DNA of 64,000 bases from Brevibacillus sp. JNUCC-41 (lineage in GTDB: Bacteria > Bacillota > Bacilli > Bacillales > DSM-1321): NCBI RefSeq assembly GCF_014844095.1, contig NZ_CP062163.1:248001-312000 (forward strand), given 5' to 3'. Position numbers and translations under genes: made by a program. Below the pieces are notes generated by a model. The model was not told where the DNA came from and searched no databases. It saw nothing but the letters and a program-made list of their open reading frames with translations. This document shows, in pieces, positions 45,734-54,764 of this stretch; the first letter of the stretch is position 1; every line of letters begins with the position of its first letter.

Positions 45734-46975
45734 TTATTCCTCACTTTTTCCAATGATCGCTAATTTCTTTGTTTTTTCTTTAATTTCCTCTGGATCTACA
45801 TTAATCCTAGCTACTCCCGTTTCCATTGCTGCCTTGGCTACAGCAGCCGCGACGGCAGGTGCTACCCTCTCATCAAATGGAGCAGGTATGACGTAGTCTT
45901 CGTTTATCTCATGTTCCTGTATTAAACCGGCAATGGCTTGTACTGCAGCAACCTTCATTTTTTCATTGATATGAGTCGCACGTGCATCTAGGGCACCACG
46001 AAAAATCCCTGGGAATGCAAGGACGTTATTGACCTGATTCGGGAAATCCGAACGGCCTGTTCCAACAACCTTGGCACCTGCCGCTTTTGCTTCTTCCGGC
46101 ATGATTTCCGGATCTGGGTTGGCCATCGCGAAAATGATCGCATCCCGGTTCATCGAAGAAACCATTTCTTTTGTCAATGCACCTGCAGCAGAAACACCTA
46201 TAAACACATCAGCGTTTTGAATGACAGTTTCCAAAGGTCCTGAAACCCTATTTCGATTGGTCACTTTCGCCACTTGTTCTTTCGTATCATTCATCCCTGT
46301 CGAACGGCCCTCATAAATGGCACCCTTCGTATCACACATGATGATGTCACGAACCCCATAGCTATAAAGCAATTTAATGATGGCAATGCCCGCAGCGCCT
46401 GCCCCATTCGCTACCACTTTAATTTCTGACATTGATTTATTCACTAGTCGTAACGCGTTCACAAGACCGGCAACAGTAACAATGGCTGTACCGTGCTGAT
46501 CATCATGAAAAACAGGAATATTCATTTCTTTCTTGAGTCGTTCTTCAATTTCAAAACAATTCGGTGCGGCTATGTCCTCTAAGTTCACTCCACCGAATGT
46601 CGGTTCGAGTAACTTAACGGTCTCTACAATTTTGTCCACATCCGTCGTTTTTAAACAGATTGGGAAAGCGTCCACTCCAGCGAAACTTTTAAATAGAACG
46701 GCTTTACCTTCCATAACCGGCATGGCAGCTTCCGGACCGATGTTTCCAAGTCCCAATACAGCCGTTCCATCGGAAATAACAGCAACAGTATTCCCCTTCA
46801 TTGTATAGTCATAAACGGTATCCGGTTTATCGTAAATATCTTTACACGGTTCTGCGACACCAGGAGAATAAGCCAGGCTTAAATCTACTGCATTCCTTAC
46901 CGGTACTTTCGAAACTGTTTCTAATTTTCCTTGATTCAAGCGGTGCATATGTAATGCTTCTTCTCTCAATGTCAT
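45734..46975 (-). CDS. ytsJ: NAD(P)-dependent malic enzyme YtsJ
   Basis: Malic enzyme decarboxylates malate to pyruvate, giving NADPH. B. subtilis YtsJ is the main NADP-linked one and is needed for growth on malate. From the ATG at 46975 (AGGAGTG upstream) it has 413 residues. Motifs are SLAYSPGVAEPC, GTAVLGLGNIGPEAAMPVMEGK, VNLEDIAAPNCFEIEE, FHDDQHGTAIV (metal and catalytic residues) and the nucleotide fold VVANGAGAAGIAI. A FadR-type regulator gene follows at five bases. The ytsJ promoter and operator lie at 47029-47083. Confidence 0.95.
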   Translation of the reverse strand: MTLREEALHMHRLNQGKLETVSKVPVRNAVDLSLAYSPGVAEPCKDIYDKPDTVYDYTMKGNTVAVISDGTAVLGLGNIGPEAAMPVMEGKAVLFKSFAGVDAFPICLKTTDVDKIVETVKLLEPTFGGVNLEDIAAPNCFEIEERLKKEMNIPVFHDDQHGTAIVTVAGLVNALRLVNKSMSEIKVVANGAGAAGIAIIKLLYSYGVRDIIMCDTKGAIYEGRSTGMNDTKEQVAKVTNRNRVSGPLETVIQNADVFIGVSAAGALTKEMVSSMNRDAIIFAMANPDPEIMPEEAKAAGAKVVGTGRSDFPNQVNNVLAFPGIFRGALDARATHINEKMKVAAVQAIAGLIQEHEINEDYVIPAPFDERVAPAVAAAVAKAAMETGVARINVDPEEIKEKTKKLAIIGKSEE

Positions 46976-47028
46976 AGTTTCACTCCTAAACCAAATTGGG
47001 TATCCCATATCTTATATGCTGAAATCTA

Positions 47029-47041
47029 GTGGTCAGACCAC
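47029..47041. promoter_or_regulatory. FadR-family operator at the ytsJ promoter
   Basis: GTGGTCAGACCAC is a perfect 13-bp palindrome about a central A. It fits the FadR-subfamily pattern TNGTNNNACNA exactly (TGGTCAGACCA). It lies roughly 8-20 bp downstream of the expected transcription start. The likely binder is the FadR-type protein encoded second in this transcript. Confidence 0.6.
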
Positions 47042-47055
47042 AGCGGCCTGTTTTC

Positions 47056-47083
47056 AATATAACATAACTATTAAAGTTGTAAA
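47056..47083 (-). promoter_or_regulatory. SigA promoter of ytsJ and its regulator gene
   Basis: On the minus strand TTTACA (47078-47083), 16 bp, TATATT (47056-47061) with TG one base upstream (extended -10). Confidence 0.65.
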
Positions 47084-47087
47084 ACAG

Positions 47088-50000
47088 TTATTCTTTCTTG
47101 TAAACCACATTTCCTTTTCCCACCAAGTCAAATAATGCCTGCATCAGTCTATCTGTAGGATTGACCCAATCCCAATAAGATAGCTGTACATAGCGGTTTT
47201 CCCTCTCGTAAAAAAGCATGACCTTCGTTTCACCGCTATGCTGCATTAAAATTTTTTTTATTTTTTGCAGGGTATCATTCGTTTGCTTGCCAGCCTCTAT
47301 TTTCAGGAATATCGTTCCGTTTTTTTCCTCTTTCATCTGCTTCACTTTTTCAAGCGGGTATACGTTCCTGATCAGGAGCTGTGTTTTTCCATCCCGCTCT
47401 TCCAATGTTCCTTGCAGCATGACGAGTTGTCCGTGATTCAAGTCGGCAGAGTGATTTTTATAAACATTTGGAAAAACGACCGCTTCAATATCCCCTTCTT
47501 CATCACTAACGCTCAAGAAAGCCATCACATCGCCCTTTTTTGTCCTTATGGTTTTAACCGACGTGATGTATGCGCCAAGCAAGACTTTTGATTCCTTTTT
47601 ATTGGTGGCTTCATCTATGGTCAAACAGCCGAAGTGCTGAAAAAGTTCTCTGTAGCTTGTCACCGGATGATTCGATAGATAAAGCCCCAATGCGCTTTTT
47701 TCCAATGAGAGTTTGTGCTCGATAGGAATAGGCTCGACTCGGTTGTATTTCGGTTTGAGTGAAAACTCGCCATCCGAAAACATATCGAATAGGTCATCAT
47801 CAGGATTAACCAATTCCGTATGATTGATCGCTACGTCCAAGCTCGCCAACAATGTTGCCCGGTCTTCACCGAATTCATCAAATGCACCTGAATGCACAAG
47901 CGCCTCCAACACTTTTCTATTTACGATTTTTCCCGAAACGCGCAAACAGAAATCGAATAAATCAGCGAACTTCTTTTGCCTCCTTGCAGCAAAGATTTCT
48001 TTTAGGACCGTACCGCCAATCCCCTTTATCGCTCCAAGGCTATAACGGATCCCTTCCTTTTCCGGTAAAAACGGGTAACCGCTCCGGTTAATCGAGGGAG
48101 TCAGAACCATTATCCCTTTCTTTTTGGCTTCACGGATATATTGCGAAATCTTTTCATCATTCCCGACGACCGATGTCAGGAGTGCTGCCATGAAATATTC
48201 CGGATAGTGGGTTTTCAAGTAACCCAACTGATAAGCGATGAAACTATACGCCACCGCATGGCTTCGGTTGAATCCATAGTTAGCGAAGCGGACAATCAAG
48301 GAATAAATTTCATCTGCCGTTTTTTCCGAGTATCCTTGTTTCAATGAGCCGTTCACGAAATGCTGCCGCTCTTGATCCAGAACATCCTTCTTCTTCTTCG
48401 AAACGGCACGACGGAGCAGGTCAGCCTCCCCTAATGAAAACCCTGCTAAGCGGGAGGCGATTTGCATGATTTGTTCTTGATAAACGATGACCCCGTATGT
48501 AGGCTCGAGGATATCCTTCAAATCCTCGTGCAGGTAATCAATCGGAGCCAGTCCATGTTTTCGCTCGATGAACAGCGGTATATTTTCCATCGGACCTGGA
48601 CGATATAGGGCATTGACCGCGACGATATCCTCGAATCGATTCGGTTTCAGCTTGATCAAAACCTTTCGGATGCCATCCGATTCAAATTGAAACACTCCGG
48701 TTGTTTCGCCTCTCCCTAAAAGGGCTAGCGTCTCGGGGTCATCCATTGGGATATGGGACAAGTCGAGCTTTTTCCCCGATCCCTTTTTAATGTTATTTAA
48801 AATGTTATCGATGAGCGTTAAATTGCGGAGTCCAAGAAAATCCATTTTAAGAAGTCCCAGTTCTTCGAGAAGGTCCATTGGGTATTGAGTCAGATGGATG
48901 CCTTCATGCCCCCCCTGGATCGGAATATGCTCGGTCAGTGCCTGATCGCTGATGACGACGCCGGCGGCATGTGTCGAAGCATGGCGAGGCAGCCCTTCAA
49001 GTAATAAAGCGGTTTGAAAAAGTTTTTGATTCAGGTCACTCTCATTAACGAATTCCCTGAGCCTTTTCGATTCCTTGTAAGCCTCGGGAAGCGTAATGCC
49101 CAGGCGTCCTGGAATCATTTTCGATACCGCTTCCTGTTCCTTTGAATTCAAGCCGAAAACACGGCCTGTATCCCTTAATGCAGCCTTGGCAGCCAATGTC
49201 CCGAATGTAATGATTTGTGCTACATGAAGTTCCCCGTACTTCTTCGCGACATAGGCTATCACTTCTTCACGGCGGTTATCCGGAAAGTCAATGTCGATAT
49301 CCGGCATCGAGACACGTTCCGGATTCAGGAAACGCTCGAACAGCAAGGAATGTTCGATTGGATCGACATCCGTTATCGACAGCACATAAGCGACCATCGA
49401 TCCGGCGGCCGACCCCCTTCCAGGACCAGTCAGGATTTGATGGTCCTTGGCGAATTTCATGAAATCCCAGACGATCAAAAAGTAATCGCTGAATTTCATC
49501 TTGGTGATGATATCCAATTCATATCGCAGACGCTCTTCATATTGAATGGATGGCTCCGGCAATCTTTTCTTCAGCCCTTGGAAACAGATGGCTTCGAGCA
49601 TTTCCTCGGCTGTGACACCATCTTCAGTAGGGTACTTAGGAAGCAGTGAACGGTGAAATGGAATTTCCAGATTGCATTGCGCGGCAATATGCAGTGTATT
49701 TTCGAGTGCATCCGGTCTGTCATGGAATAGTTCTGCCATCTGGGCCCGGCTTTTCAAATAAAATTGATCGGATTCAAGAACCGTATGCGTCTCATCCGCC
49801 AGCTTGTCGCCATTTCCAATTGCCAATAGGACTTCTTGAGCGAGTGCATCGCTTTCGTTCAAATAATAGACTGGATTCGTCGCGACAATCTTTATCTCTA
49901 AATCTCTCGCCAACTGACTTATGGCTTCGTTGCCTTTTTCCTCATTCGCGATTGAAAGTCTCTGTATGGATACATAAAAGTTATCATGACCAAAAATTCG

Positions 50001-50447
50001 CAGAAATCGTTCCGCTGCCTGTTTGGCCTCCTGTGGATTTTCTTCTCTCAATAGCGTTTCTATTTGCCCCTCCGCACCCGGAGTGATTGCTATCAGGCCC
50101 CGGGAATAGGCTTTAAGCCAATTCATTGGAATGCCTGACGGGGATTTCGTTTTTATGGCACTGCTTATTTTAAGCAGGTTTTGATATCCTTGTAGACTTT
50201 TTGCCAATAAAAGAAGTCCATGTGGCGAATCCCGTTCATCAAGGACATCCGCAAGTATGCCGATGATCGGCTTTATGCCCTGTCTCTTGCATTCTTTATA
50301 AAAATAGACCGAACCGTACATAACATTTCGATCGGTTAAGGCAAGACTTGTACAGCCATCCGCTTTCGCTTTGGCCACAAGTTCAGTGATCTTCACCGTA
50401 CTTGTCAGCAGGCTGTATCCGCTCTGAATATGGAGATGAGTATACAC
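47088..50447 (-). CDS. dnaE: DNA polymerase III alpha subunit DnaE
   Basis: DnaE extends RNA primers at the Bacillus fork before PolC takes over and also serves in repair. The start is GTG at 50447 after GGTGGGAG, giving 1119 residues. An upstream 28-codon extension is unlikely. It has an N-terminal PHP domain (MYTHLHIQSGYSLLTS), the catalytic palm with PDIDIDFPDNRREEVI (near residue 400) and TGPGRGSAAGSMVAY, the fingers with NRSHAVAYSFIAYQLGYLK, and a C-terminal OB fold. Its PHP residues are partly divergent, as in other Bacillus DnaE. Confidence 0.96.
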   Translation of the reverse strand: MYTHLHIQSGYSLLTSTVKITELVAKAKADGCTSLALTDRNVMYGSVYFYKECKRQGIKPIIGILADVLDERDSPHGLLLLAKSLQGYQNLLKISSAIKTKSPSGIPMNWLKAYSRGLIAITPGAEGQIETLLREENPQEAKQAAERFLRIFGHDNFYVSIQRLSIANEEKGNEAISQLARDLEIKIVATNPVYYLNESDALAQEVLLAIGNGDKLADETHTVLESDQFYLKSRAQMAELFHDRPDALENTLHIAAQCNLEIPFHRSLLPKYPTEDGVTAEEMLEAICFQGLKKRLPEPSIQYEERLRYELDIITKMKFSDYFLIVWDFMKFAKDHQILTGPGRGSAAGSMVAYVLSITDVDPIEHSLLFERFLNPERVSMPDIDIDFPDNRREEVIAYVAKKYGELHVAQIITFGTLAAKAALRDTGRVFGLNSKEQEAVSKMIPGRLGITLPEAYKESKRLREFVNESDLNQKLFQTALLLEGLPRHASTHAAGVVISDQALTEHIPIQGGHEGIHLTQYPMDLLEELGLLKMDFLGLRNLTLIDNILNNIKKGSGKKLDLSHIPMDDPETLALLGRGETTGVFQFESDGIRKVLIKLKPNRFEDIVAVNALYRPGPMENIPLFIERKHGLAPIDYLHEDLKDILEPTYGVIVYQEQIMQIASRLAGFSLGEADLLRRAVSKKKKDVLDQERQHFVNGSLKQGYSEKTADEIYSLIVRFANYGFNRSHAVAYSFIAYQLGYLKTHYPEYFMAALLTSVVGNDEKISQYIREAKKKGIMVLTPSINRSGYPFLPEKEGIRYSLGAIKGIGGTVLKEIFAARRQKKFADLFDFCLRVSGKIVNRKVLEALVHSGAFDEFGEDRATLLASLDVAINHTELVNPDDDLFDMFSDGEFSLKPKYNRVEPIPIEHKLSLEKSALGLYLSNHPVTSYRELFQHFGCLTIDEATNKKESKVLLGAYITSVKTIRTKKGDVMAFLSVSDEEGDIEAVVFPNVYKNHSADLNHGQLVMLQGTLEERDGKTQLLIRNVYPLEKVKQMKEEKNGTIFLKIEAGKQTNDTLQKIKKILMQHSGETKVMLFYERENRYVQLSYWDWVNPTDRLMQALFDLVGKGNVVYKKE

Positions 50448-50562
50448 GTTTTTTCTCCCACCTTTGTAAGGCATGTTTCTTTTCATTATAGTGTTTATTT
50501 CAAAAAAAAGAAAATATGTTCTCATTACCAAGGCAATTTAACTTCCTGATTTCCGACGACTA

Positions 50563-50591
50563 TCATATTACCTCTGAACTTCCCATATAAA
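50563..50591 (+). promoter_or_regulatory. SigE-type promoter of ytrHI
   Basis: TCATATT (50563-50569), 14 bp, CATATAAA (50584-50591) closely matches the SigE mother-cell consensus TCATATT/CATACAAT. It lies about 40 bp before ytrH. B. subtilis ytrHI is SigE controlled. Confidence 0.75.
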
Positions 50592-50630
50592 TGGAATAGA
50601 AGAATATCAAGAAAAAAAGGATGATGATAT

Positions 50631-50966
50631 ATGAATGAAGCCTTTGTTCCAGCCTTCATCAACAGCTTTTTCATATCGCTTGGCGTATTGCTTGGCGGAT
50701 CGATAATCGGGGGCCTCGCCGCTTTTTTTACTGGACAAGCCCCGATGACGACTGTATTCCGGCTGTCGGACAGCCTCCGTATTTGGGCGATTGTCGCTGC
50801 AATCGGTGGTACTTTTGATATGGTCTATAATTTCGAACGCGGTATTTTCCACGGGGAAACGAAGGATATAGTCAAGCAGGTCCTATTGATTCTATCTGCA
50901 CTTGGCGGAGCTCAGACAGGAGCACTGATCATAAACTGGTTCACGCAGGAGCATATTTCATCATGA
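50631..50966 (+). CDS. ytrH: Sporulation membrane protein YtrH
   Basis: This 111-residue protein has three hydrophobic segments and the YtrH wording SIIGGLAAFFTGQAPMTTVF and GGTFDMVYNFERGIF. In B. subtilis YtrH and YtrI are mother-cell proteins contributing to spore formation. The stop overlaps the ytrI start (ATGA). A SigE promoter is visible upstream, so expression during sporulation is expected. Confidence 0.92.
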   Translation: MNEAFVPAFINSFFISLGVLLGGSIIGGLAAFFTGQAPMTTVFRLSDSLRIWAIVAAIGGTFDMVYNFERGIFHGETKDIVKQVLLILSALGGAQTGALIINWFTQEHISS

Positions 50967-51466
50967 GGATTCCCCCCTATCACCGGTCTCCCACCTGGCA
51001 GCGCTTCTTTGCCGGAGCTGCACTTGGCGGATTGATCAGTTGGGTGATTTTCTTTTATATGCATGGTGTCCAGCAGGAGAAGCAGATCCGGACCCTTCAC
51101 GAACAAAGTGAATTGATCACGGATTTAAACGGGAAAATCGCAATCTGGGAGCAGGATTATAAAAAATTGAACCAGAAAAACGAGGAGATATTGACGATTC
51201 AGGAAGTGGAAGTAACCATTACGAATGAAAAATACAGTCTCGATCGGCTGAGTATTGCAGAAGCCGAGGATGTGATCGAGGACGACCTTTCCTCTCTTCT
51301 TGCCAAAGATGTCGCCAGTGTCTATGAGGGAAAGGTGCTTTTGAAGAAGTCGATAGAAAATAAGATCGTGACCATCAATAAAAAGCGCTATCGACTTGAA
51401 GTCGTTGAGATTATGTTCTATACGAAAATGAATATTGAAATCAAACTAAAAAGGACTACTTCTTAA
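50963..51466 (+). CDS. ytrI: Sporulation membrane protein YtrI
   Basis: This 167-residue protein has a single N-terminal membrane helix (about residues 17-36) and then a predicted coiled coil (QEKQIRTLHEQSELITDLNG and EQDYKKLNQKNEEILTIQ) and a small soluble domain. Context and size match YtrI, partner of YtrH in sporulation; the biochemical role is unknown. Confidence 0.9.
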   Translation: MRIPPYHRSPTWQRFFAGAALGGLISWVIFFYMHGVQQEKQIRTLHEQSELITDLNGKIAIWEQDYKKLNQKNEEILTIQEVEVTITNEKYSLDRLSIAEAEDVIEDDLSSLLAKDVASVYEGKVLLKKSIENKIVTINKKRYRLEVVEIMFYTKMNIEIKLKRTTS

Positions 51467-51480
51467 TCAGGCCACTATAT

Positions 51481-51514
51481 TTAAAGACCAAATCATATCC
51501 GATTTGGTCTTTAA
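51481..51514. terminator. Bidirectional terminator, ytrI / nrnA
   Basis: TTAAAGACCAAATC (51481-51494) and GATTTGGTCTTTAA (51501-51514) form a perfect 14-bp stem with a 6-nt loop, followed by GTTTTTTT. Confidence 0.9.
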
Positions 51515-51521
51515 GTTTTTT

Positions 51522-52460
51522 TCATTCCGATTTATTCAACTCTTCCATGTCGGCAAGGATATTATCCACATCATCCCAAGAATGAATCGAAGCCCCGGCT
51601 GCAAGCGGGTGGCCTCCTCCGTTATATTTACGGGCAATCGTATTGATGATCGGTCCTTTAGAACGGAAACGGACTCTGATTTCTTTATCCTCTTCAATGA
51701 AAAAGACCCATGACTTAACATTTTTAATCGAACCGAGCGAGGAAACGAGCTGAGATGCCTCAGATGTAGAAGCCTGGAATCGTTCAAGTATATCTTTTGT
51801 GATGATCATTTTCCCTGTGCCATATGGAAGGATTTCAAAATGCTGCAGCACATAGCCATTCAAACGGACTATGCTTTCCTCCACGTCATACATCTCCTGA
51901 TATAACTGCGGGCGTGAGAACGAATAGTTAATCAATTCACTTGCATAGGCAAATGTCTTTTCAGTCGTATTCTGGAATAGGAAGCGGCCGGTATCGCCAA
52001 CAATGCCTGCATATAGAAGGCGTGCCGCTTCATCACTCATCTTCAAGCCCTGTTCTTTACCGAACTGGTAAAATTCATAAATCATTTCACTTGTTGAACT
52101 TGCCGATGTATCGACCCAGCGCATATCCCCATATGGATCTTCATTAGGATGATGATCGATCTTAATCAGTTTATCACCCGTCGTGTACCTTGCATCACAA
52201 ATCCGGTCCGTATTTGCGGTATCACAAACGATGACCAGAGCACCTTGATATGTTTCATCCGGAATCACATCGAGCCTTCTTAAATAATTCATTGACGGTT
52301 CTTCTTTCCCGACCGTAAAAATTCGCTTTTCGGGGAAAGTTGCTTTCAGGATTTCCGCCAATCCCCCCTGTGAACCATAAGCGTCCGGATCTGGACGGAC
52401 ATGACGATGGAGAATGATAGTGTCATAACGCTTTATATCTGCTAATATTTCAGCTTTCAT
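51522..52460 (-). CDS. nrnA: Bifunctional oligoribonuclease / PAP phosphatase NrnA
   Basis: NrnA degrades short RNA oligonucleotides and dephosphorylates 3'-phosphoadenosine 5'-phosphate. The 312 residues form the DHH-DHHA1 pair: metal motifs HRHVRPDPDAYGSQ, VCDTANTDRICD and DHHPNEDPYGD in the first half, and GGGHPLAAGA near residue 285 for substrate binding. AGGGGAG precedes the ATG. Position matches B. subtilis ytqI. Confidence 0.95.
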   Translation of the reverse strand: MKAEILADIKRYDTIILHRHVRPDPDAYGSQGGLAEILKATFPEKRIFTVGKEEPSMNYLRRLDVIPDETYQGALVIVCDTANTDRICDARYTTGDKLIKIDHHPNEDPYGDMRWVDTSASSTSEMIYEFYQFGKEQGLKMSDEAARLLYAGIVGDTGRFLFQNTTEKTFAYASELINYSFSRPQLYQEMYDVEESIVRLNGYVLQHFEILPYGTGKMIITKDILERFQASTSEASQLVSSLGSIKNVKSWVFFIEEDKEIRVRFRSKGPIINTIARKYNGGGHPLAAGASIHSWDDVDNILADMEELNKSE

Positions 52461-52628
52461 ATAGATCTCCCCTTTACATATGTATTATCGAGCCTTATAA
52501 AGATGATATATTTCATTTAATCAAAAAATTGGAGAAATAGAAAGACTCATCTTGTTTACGGTGGCATTCTCTTTCATTTCCCGCTACAATAAAAAGGTAC
52601 ATATGTTAAATTGGGGGAATTTCAAACG

Positions 52629-52931
52629 ATGCCTATTCTTGTCACCTTGATCGTTCTTTCACTAGGGGTCTATCTGTTTTATAAAATCAAATCGGTCCGA
52701 ACCAGGATGCCGATGGAGAAAAAGTGGATTTCAGGGAAGTCTTCCATCGCCCTTGGTGCGTTTGTCGCACTATTCGGAATCAATCAGCTTTTTCTGTTCC
52801 ACACGACCATCACTTATATCATTGCTGCCATTTTCATCTTCGTTGGCCTATTCAGTGTTTGGGGCGGCTATAAAATGTATAAATTTTATTTGCCGCATGC
52901 AATCGAAGAAGCTGCAAATCAAAAAGGATAA
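52629..52931 (+). CDS. ytpI: Membrane protein YtpI
   Basis: From the ATG at 52629 the protein has 100 residues with about three membrane segments (first at residues 2-20), matching YtpI in length and place. A GGGGG lies eleven bases upstream; a TTG six codons earlier overlaps that site and is less likely. The function is unknown. Its stop lies inside the terminator shared with ytoI. Confidence 0.83.
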   Translation: MPILVTLIVLSLGVYLFYKIKSVRTRMPMEKKWISGKSSIALGAFVALFGINQLFLFHTTITYIIAAIFIFVGLFSVWGGYKMYKFYLPHAIEEAANQKG

Positions 52932-52953
52932 TCGAATTTCGATTATCCTTTTT
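52921..52953. terminator. Bidirectional terminator, ytpI / ytoI
   Basis: AAAAAGGATAATCG (52921-52934) and CGATTATCCTTTTT (52940-52953) pair perfectly around 5 nt. The left arm covers the ytpI stop. Confidence 0.9.
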
Positions 52954-52958
52954 ATTTT

Positions 52959-54278
52959 TTATGATCGGTCCAGCAATTGGCAAGTCAACATCGCCTTGCC
53001 GACAAGTTTGCCTTGGTTAAACACCTCGACATCCACTTTTCCGAATTTACGTCCTACATCAAGGACACGCGGGTGGATTTCAAGCGTACTGTCGATCTGG
53101 ACTGGCTTGATGAAGTAGATCGTCATGTTTTCCACGACCAAGTCACCGCGCTTATAGCTTCGAAGTGCACGGTTTGCTGAGTCGGTGACCAATGTAGTGA
53201 ACACACCGCTTGAAATGGTCCCAAGGTAATTGGTCATCTGCGGAGTGACGCCATAGTTATACACTTCCTCGCCCTTGCCACGATTCGAAGTCATCACAAG
53301 CTGGCTTGTGATCGTATCGTCGATCGTTTCGCCTACCTGTGGCTGCCTTTGACTCATTTGCAGTGCCTTCAGCACATCCTGCCTGCTCACGATTCCTTTT
53401 AGGATATGACTGTCATTCACGACCGGGATTAATTCAATCCCTTCCCAAACCATCATATGTGCAGAAGATGCCACACTCATTTTATCGCCTACGGTCATCG
53501 GGTTTTTCGTCATCACCTTATCAATGAGCGTCAGTTCTTCCTGTCCGATGATATCTTTTGATGTGACCATTCCTTGAACCTTCATATTGTCATCGACAAC
53601 AGGGAAACGGCTATGCCCGGATTCCTGATTCAATTCATGCCAAGTCTGAACCCGGTCACCCACAGTCAAAAAAGTCGTTTCCTGTACTGGTGTCAAAATA
53701 TCCTCCACCAGCAAGATTTCCTTTTTGATCAATTGGTCATAGATCGCCCGATTGATCATCGTTGCGACGGTAAACGTATCGTAACTCGTTGAGATGACTG
53801 GCATCTCCAATTCATCGGCTAACCTTTTAACGGGCTCTTCCGTATCGAATCCCCCGGTGATCAGCACTGCTGCACCTGCTTTTAACGCGTGCTCGTGGGC
53901 CTGTGTACGGTTCCCGACGATCAGCAGGTTTCCTGCCCCTGTATATCTCATCATGGCATCCAGCTTCATCGCCCCGATGACAAATTTATTTAATGTCTTA
54001 TGAAGTCCCGTTTTTCCACCAAGAACTTGTCCGTCAACAATATTGACTACTTCTGCGAAAGTGAGCTTTTCAATATTCTCTTTTTTCTTTTTCTCAATGC
54101 GGATCGTGCCTACCCGCTCAATCGAGCTCACGTAGCCCTGATTCTCCGCCTCTTTAATTGCCCGGTATGCCGTACCTTCACTAACATTCAATGCTTTCGC
54201 AATTTGACGGACGGAAATCTTTTCGCCAACAGGGAGCCCATCGATATGTTTTAATATTTGTTCATGCTTTGTAGCCAA
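52959..54278 (-). CDS. ytoI: YtoI: HTH, DRTGG, tandem CBS and hotdog domain regulator
   Basis: The start is TTG at 54278 after AAAGGGTGA, giving 439 residues beginning MATKHEQILKHIDG, the length of B. subtilis YtoI. Domains in order are a winged helix (to about 65, VRQIAKALNVSEGTAYRAIK), a DRTGG domain (about 75-185), two CBS domains (about 190-310, SRFPVVDDNMKVQGMVTSKD and GIELIPVVNDS), and a hotdog thioesterase-like domain at the end. CBS pairs bind adenine nucleotides and the hotdog may bind an acyl-CoA, so a nucleotide- or CoA-sensing regulator is likely; targets are unknown. The ATG at 54314 has no ribosome site. Confidence 0.92.
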   Translation of the reverse strand: MATKHEQILKHIDGLPVGEKISVRQIAKALNVSEGTAYRAIKEAENQGYVSSIERVGTIRIEKKKKENIEKLTFAEVVNIVDGQVLGGKTGLHKTLNKFVIGAMKLDAMMRYTGAGNLLIVGNRTQAHEHALKAGAAVLITGGFDTEEPVKRLADELEMPVISTSYDTFTVATMINRAIYDQLIKKEILLVEDILTPVQETTFLTVGDRVQTWHELNQESGHSRFPVVDDNMKVQGMVTSKDIIGQEELTLIDKVMTKNPMTVGDKMSVASSAHMMVWEGIELIPVVNDSHILKGIVSRQDVLKALQMSQRQPQVGETIDDTITSQLVMTSNRGKGEEVYNYGVTPQMTNYLGTISSGVFTTLVTDSANRALRSYKRGDLVVENMTIYFIKPVQIDSTLEIHPRVLDVGRKFGKVDVEVFNQGKLVGKAMLTCQLLDRS

Positions 54279-54349
54279 GCGCTTCACCCTTTTCACGGTA
54301 TTCCTATTCTCCATTATAAGGTCAAAGAGCCTAGTTTATCAAACAACTA

Positions 54350-54574
54350 CTAGTATTGGCGCAACCTTTTGTATTCCAGCTTGCGTTTTACCTTTTGTTT
54401 CTTAGGAGAATATAGTATGCCCGTCAAGTTTCCAGCTACCGCCAACAATGCAAACAACAGCCAGGATCCTGCAAACAGACTCTCCAGACCGCCACTTTCC
54501 AACGACAAACGCGGCACGGCATAATACAGCATCACACCGCATAAAAGCAAACAAAGCAATAATCTCTGTTTCAT
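54350..54574 (-). CDS. Small membrane protein of unknown function
   Basis: This 74-residue protein starts at an ATG with AAGGGGGG upstream. It has two hydrophobic segments (about residues 4-20 and 35-53) and a strongly basic tail (KKQKVKRKLEYKRLRQY). I do not recognise the family. It lies between ytoI and ytkL on the same strand. Coding is supported by the ribosome site and amphipathic layout only. Confidence 0.6.
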   Translation of the reverse strand: MKQRLLLCLLLCGVMLYYAVPRLSLESGGLESLFAGSWLLFALLAVAGNLTGILYSPKKQKVKRKLEYKRLRQY

Positions 54575-54738
54575 CCAATCCCCCCTTTTTATTCATCTAT
54601 TCATTTTATGCCTGTAAAAGGAAAAAAGACTCGGCTGCAGAACGTGACTTTACTTTCCATTGCAAGAACCATCTGCGTAAAGGGCAATGCAGCACGGAGA
54701 ACAGTCAATCCGGTCGGCTATCCCCACAAAAAAAAACG

Positions 54739-54762
54739 GAAGCCCTTGCAGGCCCCCGCTTC
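54739..54762 (-). terminator. Terminator of ytkL
   Basis: GAAGC/GCTTC arms with inner CCTTGCAGG-type pairing are followed on the minus strand by a run of nine Ts. Confidence 0.75.
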
Positions 54763-54764
54763 TA

